A stretch of DNA of 64,000 nucleotides from Saprospiraceae bacterium (GTDB taxonomy: Bacteria; Bacteroidota; Bacteroidia; Chitinophagales; Saprospiraceae), in the NCBI GenBank assembly GCA_016714785.1, contig JADKCC010000013.1:1-64000 (forward strand), read 5' to 3'. A model generated the notes under the pieces. The model saw nothing but the letters and a program-made list of their open reading frames with translations. It made no database searches and was not told the DNA's origin. The position numbers and the translations under genes were made by a program. Of the stretch, positions 35,836-45,580 are shown in pieces. Every line of letters starts with the position of its first letter. Position 1 is the stretch's first letter.

Positions 35836-36957
35836 TCACAACTTCGAAAACAAAAAAATAAATGGTAATAAGAGTGCTTCAGAGCGATAACTACTAAAGT
35901 CCCCTGCTAAAGACCATGGTATAAAAAGATAAACTAATATGTAAACCGTTGATAAAATTTCTAAATCGTTGATTTGGCTTAAATAATATCTGCGGGCATT
36001 TATTAAAAAAATAATAAGGACTCCAAAAATACATAAGGTTGATTGAATATTTCTTGTTTCGAATGGCTTATTATTTTCCAATAATACAATCATCTGGTTA
36101 AACATTTTAGCAAATGGTAAATGCCAATGATTATTATATTTTTGAGAAACTTTAAAATATGCATCAAAATAACCAGTTTCAATATACATCATCAAGAAAA
36201 CGACCAGTAAACCCAGTACTGAAGGAATAATATATTGATATAAACTCACAAACAAAGCTTTGTACTTTTGATCTGAAAGTATAAAATTCGTAATGAATAA
36301 TGGAATAACAATAAAGCTACCAGTAGGGTAATAAATCGATGCACAAAATATACCAATAGCAACAATAATATTATTTTTTGTTACAAATCCATAAAAAGAT
36401 AAAAGTATAAAAAATAAAGTTCCAATAATAGGAAAGATGGCATAATAGTAAATAAAGCCAGGGCTTACAATACCAAGTAATAATAAACTAGATTTTTGCT
36501 TTATATTGTATTGTTCAAATATATTGATTATTACAAAGATACTTGAAATAAGAAATATATGATTTAGAATATAGGCACTAATTGTAAAGTCCTTGATCCA
36601 AAAATTAAATAGTTTTATAGTAATTGGATAGCCCGGGAACCAACCAGCATTCCCACACCAATCTGATTGATTCCAAGAACCTCCAAATCTTTCAAAACAA
36701 CTAAAACACTCATACCCTGATTCGGCAATTGACAAATAATGTGCCGAATCGAACCTAGAATATTGCACTTCGTCTAAAAAACTTTTACTCCCATCAAAGA
36801 AATTAAGTCCTATTGATAGTAGAATTTTACTTATTATTAACAATAATAGAAGGAATCCAAATTTATCATTTTGATTTTTAAGGTTTTCAAATAGCAGTTT
36901 CATTTTTAACATTTTAATTTTGATAATTATTTTAATTATGATTATTTTTTCTTCCAC
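35836..36957 (-). CDS. PIG-V-like multi-pass mannosyltransferase
   Basis: 373 aa with about nine membrane helices. The first loop carries RFDSAHYLSIAESGYE and then AGWFPGYPI, matching the RxDxxxYLxIAxxGY...FFPxYP signature of PIG-V-type GT-C enzymes, whose loop Asp is catalytic. It would take a sugar from a lipid-phosphate donor. ATG 36957 lies 16 nt inside the end of the upstream gene, suggesting coupling. Met16 or Met19 (about 36912/36903) are alternative starts, because the first 15 residues are an unusual Ile/Lys run. Confidence 0.65.
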   Translation of the reverse strand: MEEKIIIIKIIIKIKMLKMKLLFENLKNQNDKFGFLLLLLIISKILLSIGLNFFDGSKSFLDEVQYSRFDSAHYLSIAESGYECFSCFERFGGSWNQSDWCGNAGWFPGYPITIKLFNFWIKDFTISAYILNHIFLISSIFVIINIFEQYNIKQKSSLLLLGIVSPGFIYYYAIFPIIGTLFFILLSFYGFVTKNNIIVAIGIFCASIYYPTGSFIVIPLFITNFILSDQKYKALFVSLYQYIIPSVLGLLVVFLMMYIETGYFDAYFKVSQKYNNHWHLPFAKMFNQMIVLLENNKPFETRNIQSTLCIFGVLIIFLINARRYYLSQINDLEILSTVYILVYLFIPWSLAGDFSSYRSEALLLPFIFLFSKL

Positions 36958-38387
36958 AAAATACTATATGTTCCTGCAAATTCTTTAATTCTGGAGTAGT
37001 TTTCAGAAAGCAAGTCTGCGTCACCTGGTTCAGAATAATAAAATAAAGCTTCACTTTTGGGGTTCGTTTCTTTATGATAAGGCACTAAATCTATCACACC
37101 CCTATATTTTTGATTAATATGATATGTTAGCGAAGGATGGTAAAACCAATGACAGTCCAGCAAAACAGGTTTGGTAAGATTTTTAGAGTTAATTTCGTAT
37201 ATGAGTTCATCCAGTACTTCATAAGTGTTTTGATTAAAATACCATTCATAATTTACTCTTCCATTGTAGCCTCTTGCAAAGTGTTGAGCACATAACAAGG
37301 TAATAACCATTGATATGATTTTTCCTGTATTTAGGTGGTTGATGTAGAGATGGTTTAAAATCGAAAAAATAAATAAAGCGACTAATGGAATAAAAAATAA
37401 AGAAGTTCTGGAATTTAAAAAAGGAACATTGACCAAGTAGAACTGTACATTATTGTATAAGATTGTTATAAAAAGTATTAATAATGAAAATTGAAATATT
37501 TTGTCTTTCCATATCTTCTCTTTAGAAAATATTAGAGAAATCGCGAATAAAATCCCTATTAAAGATAAAAATACAATGGAGAAAATACCTTCATTCCATT
37601 TGAAGTAGAAAACCCCGGATTTTAGAGAACTTAATAAAGGTACAATGGTGTCATTATAAAAATTATTAGAACTCCAAAAAACAAATTGATTGGTAGATAC
37701 CATTTTACTAAATGGCAAATAACAAATCAAACCTAACAATAATACAATAGCGACACTAAATGATGATTCGAGTTTAAAAGTTCTTATTTGATTATCAAAA
37801 TGATTTTTAAACGAAAAGAAAAATAATATTGCTATTAAAGGTAGGAAATAATTGAGCAAAGTAAAATTTGCGATAACAGCTATGGCACCAAAAACAATAC
37901 TCTTAAAATAAGATTTGGATTTGATATCTTGAATATAAGCTACTGCATAATAAATACTTATCACTTGAAAACAAACACTCAACCCATATCCCCTAGTAAC
38001 AGAAAAAAAGTCAAGTAAAAACGGTTGGAGCGTCATCATACACACTAAAGCAGATTGTATTATCAGACTATTAGTCAGTCTTTTTGCTAATAATACAGTG
38101 AATACAAAATACGGAATAAAGGAAAGTACATTGTGAATCCTATTAGTAAAAAGTTGATCTCCAAAAGTAACAATATTCAACTTTAAAAGCAAAGTATTTA
38201 GAATATGATTGTTGGGTATTGGATCTTTGTAAGTAATAATATCCCACAAAGATTGATAGCTCACCATAATAGTAGAATATTCGTCATGTGTCAATGGAAT
38301 GAGGATGGCTTCTCTTAAAACTAAAAAGAATAAAATTATCCCTAGACCAATAAAAATTTTTGTATTTCTGTCTAAAGCGACGCTCAT
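36942..38387 (-). CDS. GT-C (GT39-like) membrane glycosyltransferase
   Basis: 481 aa from ATG 38387 (MSVALDRN). A -7 element TAAGTTTG (38403-38410) lies just upstream, which excludes longer readings. About ten membrane helices. The first periplasmic loop has THDEYST (catalytic Asp-Glu of the GT39 type) and PNNHILNTLLLKL. The C-terminal domain is soluble. The same two motifs occur in the gene at 40877-42331, so the two are paralogues. It probably uses a polyprenyl-phosphate sugar to glycosylate a surface lipid or protein. Confidence 0.72.
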   Translation of the reverse strand: MSVALDRNTKIFIGLGIILFFLVLREAILIPLTHDEYSTIMVSYQSLWDIITYKDPIPNNHILNTLLLKLNIVTFGDQLFTNRIHNVLSFIPYFVFTVLLAKRLTNSLIIQSALVCMMTLQPFLLDFFSVTRGYGLSVCFQVISIYYAVAYIQDIKSKSYFKSIVFGAIAVIANFTLLNYFLPLIAILFFFSFKNHFDNQIRTFKLESSFSVAIVLLLGLICYLPFSKMVSTNQFVFWSSNNFYNDTIVPLLSSLKSGVFYFKWNEGIFSIVFLSLIGILFAISLIFSKEKIWKDKIFQFSLLILFITILYNNVQFYLVNVPFLNSRTSLFFIPLVALFIFSILNHLYINHLNTGKIISMVITLLCAQHFARGYNGRVNYEWYFNQNTYEVLDELIYEINSKNLTKPVLLDCHWFYHPSLTYHINQKYRGVIDLVPYHKETNPKSEALFYYSEPGDADLLSENYSRIKEFAGTYSILWKKK

Positions 38388-38402
38388 ATTTATAATTTGA
38401 TG

Positions 38403-38410
38403 CAAACTTA
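38403..38410 (-). promoter_or_regulatory. Promoter -7 element of the leftward GT-C operon
   Basis: TAAGTTTG on the minus strand, 15 nt before ATG 38387, fits TAnnTTTG. Confidence 0.45.
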
Positions 38411-38494
38411 CGTACAAAACTTAAGTTATTAACTAATGGTGTAAAAATTAATCATTTTGAATGCAAATCATCTGCTTTTGCTATTTCACTTTTT

Positions 38495-38502
38495 TATCTT
38501 TG
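38495..38502 (+). promoter_or_regulatory. Promoter -7 element of the rightward glycan gene
   Basis: TATCTTTG, followed by an AT-rich leader of about 80 nt containing a run of T residues near 38518-38531. Confidence 0.45.
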
Positions 38503-38584
38503 AAATCGAAAATTTTTAAATTTTTTTTTTTATCAAAAACCTAAGTTTTTAATGTGTAAAATGTAATTTTGTCAAATTTTTCAA

Positions 38585-40806
38585 ATGGAATTTAGAAATA
38601 ATTTTTTATATACAACCATCACTGTTGTTCTTACTTTCTTTTTGTTTTATCCGATTTTAAGTGTGTATATATTTTCACCTAATAGTCATATGTATGCCTT
38701 TGGTGGTGATGCTTTAGCAATTTATTATGATATACAATATCATGTATGCCATGGTAGCGGCACTCACTTTAATGGTATGAATTATCCTGATGGCGAACTC
38801 ATTTTTCTTACAGACGCCCAAGGAGCATTAGCTATGATTTTACAATGGGTTAATAAATTTGTATCTATTTGTGATTATGTAATCGGAATTATCAATTTTC
38901 TAAATGCTATTTCAGTATTAGTGGCTTCAGGAATCATATATACTATACTGAGGTCTCAAGGAATTTCCAATATATTAAGTATCATTTTTAGTCCATTGAT
39001 CATAATATTATCTCCTCAGATATTCAGATTAGGAGGGCATTTTGGATTGGCTTATGTATTTCTTATTCCTATGGTATATCTATATATTATAAAATCAACA
39101 GAAAAGCTTAAAGTAAACTCAGTTGATGTATTAGTCTTTTTGATTCTTTTGTTTTTCACTTTCAACAATCCATATTTAGGGTTTACAGGATGCGCCTTAC
39201 TGATGTTAACAGGTGCTTTAAGATGGTTGTATGAAAGAAGTGATTTGGGCAAACTTAAAAGTTTTTTTGTTGGAATAGTTCCACTAATGATTACATTTAT
39301 ATATTTTAAATTAAGTGACCCTATAGATGATAGGATAAAAATACAATGGGGATATTTTTCTTTTCCGTCCACACCAAAAGGACTTATTGGCGCTAAGGGA
39401 ACTTTAATGAGTGATATTCTGAAAGCTACAGGTACAGAGTATAATATTGATGTAGAATCAAATAATTATATAGGGATGGTCAGTATAATTATTATCGTTT
39501 TAACGTTGTTATTTTTTATTTACAAAAATTTTCATTCATACCAATTTAGTATTTCTAAAAGATTTGCGAGTATTTGTATATCTTCACTGATTTTGTATTT
39601 ATATTCATCAGGTCTTTTTTTCTTACCATTTAGTCACGACTTAATAGAAGATAAGCTTGGATTTCTTTTGATGTTTAAAGCTATAGCTAGGATAGGTTGG
39701 CCAATATATTTTACAATTGCTATTTTAGTTGTAAATGTCATGGACGAATTTTACTCAAAAACTCATAAAACTATTTCATTACCAATAATAATAATTCTAG
39801 CTCTTATTTGGAATTGGGATATCAATACTTATGTAAAACCATACTTCAAGGATAAGATAAATGCCAATTTTTTAGGCAAAGAACAAGAACAAAAAATGGT
39901 GGAAATTTTCCAAAAACAAAATATTAATACAAATGATTTTCAATGTATTTTGAGTTTACCAAAAATAATGACTTGGACAGATAATTTTATTAGTGAAGTA
40001 AACTGGAGTGCCCAATATAATAGTCAAAACATTTCGAGAATTACAAAGTTACCCATGCTAAATGCTATGCTTTCGCGAATGTCTATTAGTCAAACTGCTG
40101 AAAGAATAGAGCTATTGGCTAATCCTTTGGTTAAAAAATCCATTATCGATATTCTGCCCAATAAAAGGGACATATTAATTGTACTTGGAACAGGATATCC
40201 TGAATTAACTTCTGGAGAAAAATTCTTGCTACAAATTTCGGATACATTGTATTACAAAGAAAATGAGTTTAGTTTACACCGATTAAAAGTAGATGATATT
40301 AATAATAACGAATATATAAAAGCTGCACAAATGCTAAGGTGCCCAATAGAAAATGATACCCATGCCGGTATCTACATGGGATTTAATGAATCAAAAACAG
40401 AATTTTCATACTTTGGGAAAGGTGCTAAAAAGTATGAAAAAGGCCAACATACAATTTTGGAAACAAAATTGAAAACCCCGAATCTGATCACCATATTTTT
40501 TCTATGTGGACTAGGTTTGACCATTTAAAATATGGAATTGGTTGGATCAATTGTCAGGTAAAAGATAGTACCGGCAATGTGATCTACAATGAAACACCCG
40601 ACACTAGAAGATCTAATGACGTCCATGACTCATGGATAAGGACAGAACAAAGAATACCAACTCCAAAAAATTGTACTATCAAAGTGATATTCGATACCAA
40701 TAGAATATTGTTTGTAGATGAATTATTAATCAGACCTGAACATAAAGATGTGATTCATTGTGATGGTGATAAAATTATGGTAAATGGGTATAGGGTAGAA
40801 AAGTGA
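38585..40806 (+). pseudogene. Large GT-C-like membrane protein with one late frameshift
   Basis: The reading from 38585 is open for 647 aa. It has a signal-anchor (TTITVVLTFFLFYPILSVYIF), a GGDALAIYYDIQYHVCHG loop, about ten more helices and a long exported C-terminal region. Near 40490 the frame changes by one base. The second frame continues as SDHHIFSMWTRFDHLKYGIGWINCQVKD to 40806, clearly the same beta-rich domain. The full protein would be about 740 aa. A single-base indel beside a C/A run could be a mutation or a sequencing slip. It probably acts on the same surface glycan as its neighbours. Confidence 0.65.
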
Positions 40807-40876
40807 TCTTTTAACCTTAAAATATGGAGAATTTAATTTAGAGAAACTCTTAAAAGACTTAGAATAATTTTATTTT

Positions 40877-42331
40877 ATGAAAATTTTGGATTTTAAATCA
40901 CTACCATCTTTTACAATATGTTTAGCACTTTTAGCTTACATCACAGCAAGAATATTTCTAGTACCGATTTCTGATGATGAATACATTACAGTTGACTTAC
41001 ATGCATCACAAAGCTTTTGGTCTGTCATCATTACTGGTCAGCCAGACTTGACATGGGCGCCTAATAATCATATCTTGAATACCATCATGATGAAGCTAGA
41101 GATCATGATGTTTGGAAGAAAAGACTGGGCTGTGAGATTACATTTGATCGTTGCTACCATAATTAGTTTGTATTTTGCGTACAAAATTATTTCAAGGTTT
41201 ACCACATCAGAAATTAGGAAAGCTTCATATATTCTGATCATTTTCTTTAATCCATATTTATTGGATTTTTTTGGTCTAGCTCGTGGGTATGCACTAAGTA
41301 TTTCTGCATTTATTGCTGCTTTTTATTATTTGTCAGAATATACTGACCATTATGCTACAAGGTCATTGAAGCTAATCTTCTTTTGGATGTTTATCTCCGT
41401 TTGGTCTAATTTTTCAGCATTGTATCTGTTGGCAGGCATACTTATACTTATCTCTTATGAACTATTAAAAAAGAAAGACTTAGAAACGACTAAACAACAT
41501 ACACTGATTGCTATAATTGCTATGTCTATCCTTAGTATCATCATTTTTTTACCATTGATTCGCACCATAGCATCTGGTGAAACTTACGGCGGAAAATCAG
41601 GCCTTTTTAATGATTGTATAGTCAATTATATCAATCAGTACATACACCATAATCCAAAGATTGACAGACATATGGTGGTGGCACCAGATTTGAAATTGAT
41701 ACAAATACTGGGATTTATCATCTTATTGCTTTGGGTATCTCTCCAAGCTTTCAGCTTCTTATATAAAAGTAGCCAAAGGGCAAATAAAATGCACATACAG
41801 ACATTTTTTCTGATCTTTTTTGTAGCTTTGATATCAAAGTTACTCTTTCATTTTAATGGTACTCCATTCCCAACTGGTAGGACACAATTACTTTTTAGTA
41901 TTCCATTTTATTTTGGCATATGTATTGCGCTGGAAAGGATTATTTTAAATACCAGAGTTGGTTATTATTTACTTGGTATATGCATGGCATTTTTAGTTTG
42001 GCATTTCTCATATTCTGTGACCTTTAGAAATACAATAGAGTGGTGGCAAAATGGTGATGCAAAATATGTGGTTTCATACTTTAAAGAAAACATTGACTGG
42101 AACTCAAACCGAAAAGTATTGAATTTAGGCGCTGAAAACTGGCAGTATCATTCTTTGGCTTTCTATACAGAAGTTGAGTTCGAAGGAAAAATGGACATAC
42201 ATTGGACTGACCTAAGCTCCAATCAATATTATGACTATTTGGTCGTACCCAATCACCGTCACAGCGAAGTTTTTTGTGAATATGTCAAAATCAAGGAGTT
42301 CAAATTTTGTAGTTTATATAAGCTTGAATAG
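40877..42331 (+). CDS. GT-C (GT39-like) membrane glycosyltransferase, paralogue
   Basis: 484 aa with about ten membrane helices. First loop SDDEYITVDLHASQSFW, then APNNHILNTIMMKLEIMMFGRKDWAVRLH. These match the leftward gene at 36942-38387 in motif and position. FFGLARGYALSIS corresponds to FFSVTRGYGLSVC in the paralogue. The C-terminal soluble part is short. It starts 70 nt after the frameshifted membrane gene and was probably transcribed with it. Confidence 0.72.
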   Translation: MKILDFKSLPSFTICLALLAYITARIFLVPISDDEYITVDLHASQSFWSVIITGQPDLTWAPNNHILNTIMMKLEIMMFGRKDWAVRLHLIVATIISLYFAYKIISRFTTSEIRKASYILIIFFNPYLLDFFGLARGYALSISAFIAAFYYLSEYTDHYATRSLKLIFFWMFISVWSNFSALYLLAGILILISYELLKKKDLETTKQHTLIAIIAMSILSIIIFLPLIRTIASGETYGGKSGLFNDCIVNYINQYIHHNPKIDRHMVVAPDLKLIQILGFIILLLWVSLQAFSFLYKSSQRANKMHIQTFFLIFFVALISKLLFHFNGTPFPTGRTQLLFSIPFYFGICIALERIILNTRVGYYLLGICMAFLVWHFSYSVTFRNTIEWWQNGDAKYVVSYFKENIDWNSNRKVLNLGAENWQYHSLAFYTEVEFEGKMDIHWTDLSSNQYYDYLVVPNHRHSEVFCEYVKIKEFKFCSLYKLE

Positions 42332-42364
42332 GTATTACCATTATATAATCCAACTTCGGAAAAT

Positions 42365-43240
42365 TTATTTCATCAATATCTCCAACATCCTCACTTGCTC
42401 CTCTACCCTTCCCATCTTTGCTTCAGAGTTGATGTATCGTTTGTCAAAGGTAGATGCGTAAACTGACATCGAGCCGTCATCTATGGGTTTGGTATTTTGA
42501 AGTACTACGGTATATCTTTTTTTGACCAATTTATCAAAATCATCTTTTTGGGTAACTATAAAAAATTCACTATTATTTACTTCGGGATTGATGTAGATAT
42601 CTGAGCAAGATTGATTGCTATCGCTGCTTAGGTCATGAGATTTGATGTAGGATTTGATACTAAATGATTCTGGCTCTATGTGTTTCCAAAAAAGCCACTT
42701 CGTTTTGTACTCTGCAGGTGTATTTTTATTATTGTGTATAGCCAATATAAAATTTTCTGTCTTGAGCTCTGCCCAAATTTCATTAGCTAAATTTTTCACC
42801 AATGCTATAATTGTATCATCTACTTTTCCTTTTCCCTTTATTACTGAGATACTAGCAGATAGTATCGATTTGTCATCAGTATATATTCTATTTGGATCAA
42901 ACTTGTATATAGTTTTTTGATAAGTAAATGTCACGTTCCTATTTTTACCACCTTCAGGTGAATGATCCAGGGTAATGAGTTTTCCACCATATTTCTCTAG
43001 CATAATTAATCCAGCTTCCAAAGCGGCCACTTCATTTTCATGAACATGCGCATAAACTACGTCATTTCCTGGTTTGGTATATATTTTAAGATGAACGTTT
43101 TGATCACCAAGCTTTATCGCTTTGACTTCCATTTGTGTAGTCTGGCTTGTAGTGTATGCGAGACTGAATATTGAGCAAATCAGAACTAATAGTGGCTTGA
43201 ACCAAGCAAATTTCTTTAATGTTTTTATGGACATGTTCAT
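42365..43240 (-). CDS. Exported protein of unknown function
   Basis: 291 aa with a signal peptide (WFKPLLVLICSIFSLAYTTSQ). The N-terminal half contains VVYAHVHENEVAALEAGLIMLEKYGG, then LDHSPEGGKNRNVTF and FDPNRIYTDD. The His, Glu and Arg positions are reminiscent of metallopeptidase or hydrolase sites, but the family was not recognised. ATG 43240 was taken, with Met3 as an alternative. It is convergent with the GT-C gene and divergent from hldD. Confidence 0.6.
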   Translation of the reverse strand: MNMSIKTLKKFAWFKPLLVLICSIFSLAYTTSQTTQMEVKAIKLGDQNVHLKIYTKPGNDVVYAHVHENEVAALEAGLIMLEKYGGKLITLDHSPEGGKNRNVTFTYQKTIYKFDPNRIYTDDKSILSASISVIKGKGKVDDTIIALVKNLANEIWAELKTENFILAIHNNKNTPAEYKTKWLFWKHIEPESFSIKSYIKSHDLSSDSNQSCSDIYINPEVNNSEFFIVTQKDDFDKLVKKRYTVVLQNTKPIDDGSMSVYASTFDKRYINSEAKMGRVEEQVRMLEILMK

Positions 43241-43312
43241 TGTGTATTAAAACAACAAAAGTAAATACAATAATTTGATTTATCTTTGATCTTTCAATAA
43301 AAGATAATTAAG

Positions 43313-44284
43313 ATGATTATACTTACAGGTGTATCTGGTTTTATAGGTTCTTGTCTGCTTACTGCACTCAATCAGTCAGGTTATGAGCGAGAAGTGGTCG
43401 TAGTAGATGACTTTTACAAATTGTACAAAGATAAAAATACAGATGATAAATCCGTCAGAGAGTGGATGCACAGAGATATATTTTTGGACTGGTTTGAAAA
43501 ATCTACACAAAAAGTTGATTTTGTGTTACATTTAGGTGCACGTACAGACACTACACTAATGGATGTGTCTGTATTTGATGATCTCAATCTTAATTACTCA
43601 AAAAGAATATGGAAAGTCTGTGCTACAAGACAAATTCCGCTCATATACGCCTCTAGTGCAGCCACTTATGGAGATGGAACCAAAGGTTTTGATGATGACC
43701 ATTCTAAAATTGAAATATTAAGTCCTCTCAATCCTTATGGAGACAGTAAACATCAATTTGATGTTTGGGCTTTGGCGCAATTGGAAAAGCCACCGTTTTG
43801 GATAGGCTGTAAGTTTTTTAATGTCTATGGACCCAATGAGTATCATAAGGGTAGAATGGCTTCTGTTATATTTCATACTTTCCTTCAAATCAAAAACACA
43901 GGTGGTATGAAGCTATTCAAATCGCATCGCCCCGACTATGCGGATGGTCATCAAAGTAGGGACTTTATTTATGTCAAAGACGTTTTGGATATGATTTTAC
44001 ACCTTATGGATAATCAACAAGTGGAGAGTGGTATTTATAATTTTGGCACGGGTAAAGCCCGCACATTTTTAGATCTGGCAAAGAGTACTTTTGCGGCATT
44101 GGACACAACAGAAAGTATATCCTATATAGATACTCCTGAAGACATCAGAGACTCTTATCAATATTTTACCGAAGCCAATATGGAAAAAATGAGCAAAGCA
44201 GGATACAACAAACCATTTATGACATTGGAAGACGGTGTAGATGATTATGTTCGTAATTTTTTAAAGAAAGGACGATATTATTAA
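43313..44284 (+). CDS. hldD: ADP-L-glycero-D-manno-heptose-6-epimerase
   Basis: 323 aa, the usual length. Also known as rfaD. It epimerises ADP-D-glycero- to ADP-L-glycero-manno-heptose for LPS core synthesis, using bound NADP. Seen: Rossmann glycine motif TGVSGFIGS at the N-terminus, LGARTDTT, SSAATYGDG (catalytic Ser region), YGDSKHQFD (YxxxK), and FFNVYGPNEYHKGRMASV. An LPS-type role fits the neighbouring membrane glycosyltransferases. Other heptose genes are not in the window. Confidence 0.9.
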   Translation: MIILTGVSGFIGSCLLTALNQSGYEREVVVVDDFYKLYKDKNTDDKSVREWMHRDIFLDWFEKSTQKVDFVLHLGARTDTTLMDVSVFDDLNLNYSKRIWKVCATRQIPLIYASSAATYGDGTKGFDDDHSKIEILSPLNPYGDSKHQFDVWALAQLEKPPFWIGCKFFNVYGPNEYHKGRMASVIFHTFLQIKNTGGMKLFKSHRPDYADGHQSRDFIYVKDVLDMILHLMDNQQVESGIYNFGTGKARTFLDLAKSTFAALDTTESISYIDTPEDIRDSYQYFTEANMEKMSKAGYNKPFMTLEDGVDDYVRNFLKKGRYY

Positions 44285-44655
44285 GATTGGCGAGAATACC
44301 AATAATTACTTTGTGTTGATTCATTCTACTTGGTAATAGAGCATAATAAATTTTACTACTTTATCGAATGTCCAAAAGCTTAGATTGAACGTTGGTAAGC
44401 TTAGCGTTTCGGACTCTTGTCATTCGGTTTCCTGACCAAAGTCGAATCGTATGCAATTGGATGACTTTCTGTCATCCCACCACTTCGCTAATTTATGGTT
44501 TTGTGCATTGATGTATCTAACTTCGCTATCATCTTTAAACTATCTTCCTATACCGTTTAGTTACCGAATGACAATATGTATTACATCATAATTTTTCCAA
44601 GTAGCATTAAATACATTTGGCATAATTAATTAGGTGGCTTCTCAAAATACTCACA
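44285..44655. other. Gene-free region with scattered inverted repeats
   Basis: No gene is accepted. CTACTTGG near 44328 answers CCAAGTAG near 44598, and TCATTCGG near 44421 answers CCGAATGA near 44563. This suggests an old palindromic element of about 280 bp, but the arms are short. Confidence 0.3.
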
Positions 44656-44657
44656 AT

Positions 44658-44696
44658 AAAAAAAGGGATTCCAATTAAATGAAATCCCCTTTTTTC
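44658..44696 (-). terminator. Terminator of rpmI-rplT
   Basis: AAAAAAAGGGATT and AATCCCCTTTTTT arms flank a loop, 20 nt past the rplT stop on the minus strand, ending in a T run. Confidence 0.75.
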
Positions 44697-44715
44697 TCAA
44701 ATTCGGGTGAGTATT

Positions 44716-45060
44716 TTATTTGACCGCATCAATTACAGCTTTGAATGCATCAGGATGATTCATTGCCAAATCTGCCAATACTTTTCTATTTAAACCAATT
44801 TCTTTTTGAGAAACTGCATGTATGAATTTAGAGTAAGACATACCATACATTCTAGTAGCTGCATTAATCCTCGCAATCCACAATCTTCTAAATGCTCTTT
44901 TCTTATTTTTTCTATCTCTATAAGCATAAAGATAAGCTTTCTCAAGTGCATTTACAGCTACTGTGTACACTTTACTTCTTGCTCCAAAATAACCTCTGGC
45001 AGCTTTTAAAACTTTTTTTCTGCGTGCTCTTGAAGCCACTGCATTTACCGATCTAGGCAT
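44716..45060 (-). CDS. rplT: 50S ribosomal protein L20
   Basis: 114 aa. L20 binds 23S rRNA early in 50S assembly. The family pattern is complete: MPRSVNAVASRARRKKVLKAARGYFGARSKVY, RDRKNKKRAFRRLWIARINAA (RNA-binding), YSKFIHAVSQKEIGLNRKVLADLA. It lies 73 nt downstream of rpmI in the usual order. infC, commonly the first gene of this operon, is not present upstream. Confidence 0.97.
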   Translation of the reverse strand: MPRSVNAVASRARRKKVLKAARGYFGARSKVYTVAVNALEKAYLYAYRDRKNKKRAFRRLWIARINAATRMYGMSYSKFIHAVSQKEIGLNRKVLADLAMNHPDAFKAVIDAVK

Positions 45061-45133
45061 AATATTAGGTTTTAGTTCAATACAGAGATCAAAAAGATAC
45101 TTTAATCTGTATTCTCGTTAAAAAAAATTAAAA

Positions 45134-45328
45134 TTACTTACAAAGAAGATTTTTTACTTTAGCATAATCTGCTTCACTTACTAAAGCTGAACCGAGCAAT
45201 CTCGTTTTGGCTTTGTTTGATTTTTTTCTCATCAAGTGACGTGCATTGGCTTGAAATCTCTTTAACTTTCCTGTTCCCGTAAAGCTAAATCTCTTTTTAG
45301 CACTTGAATGGGTTTTCATTTTTGGCAT
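45134..45328 (-). CDS. rpmI: 50S ribosomal protein L35
   Basis: 64 aa, basic, starting MPKMKTHSSAKKRFSFTGTGKLKR with the family's KTHSSAKKRF signature, and HLMRKKSNKAK in the middle. It precedes rplT in one transcript driven by the -7 element at 45350-45357. Confidence 0.97.
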   Translation of the reverse strand: MPKMKTHSSAKKRFSFTGTGKLKRFQANARHLMRKKSNKAKTRLLGSALVSEADYAKVKNLLCK

Positions 45329-45349
45329 AACAAATTCTATTTAGGGCTG

Positions 45350-45357
45350 CAAAGGTA
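45350..45357 (-). promoter_or_regulatory. rpmI-rplT promoter -7 element
   Basis: TACCTTTG on the minus strand, 21 nt before the rpmI ATG. It shows that the pair is transcribed without infC. Confidence 0.6.
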
Positions 45358-45580
45358 ACAAAAGCTTTTTAAAATTATAACTTAATGATAAAATATTTTC
45401 GTACTAATATCATAAAATTATTATTTCAACTACAATGTCATTAACTTAAGAAAAATGATTGGGAGAGATATAAAGGAGTATTATATTTGCACTAGCCTAT
45501 AATAATACCGCAAGTATTAAAATGTAACTCCATTAATTGACAACCTTGACTTAACTTTAAAACATATAAATAATTAGATA

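Noticed and set aside
44285..44655. Palindromic mobile element after hldD
   Set aside because: Only short 8-bp inverse matches and no clear ends; left as a low-confidence note.
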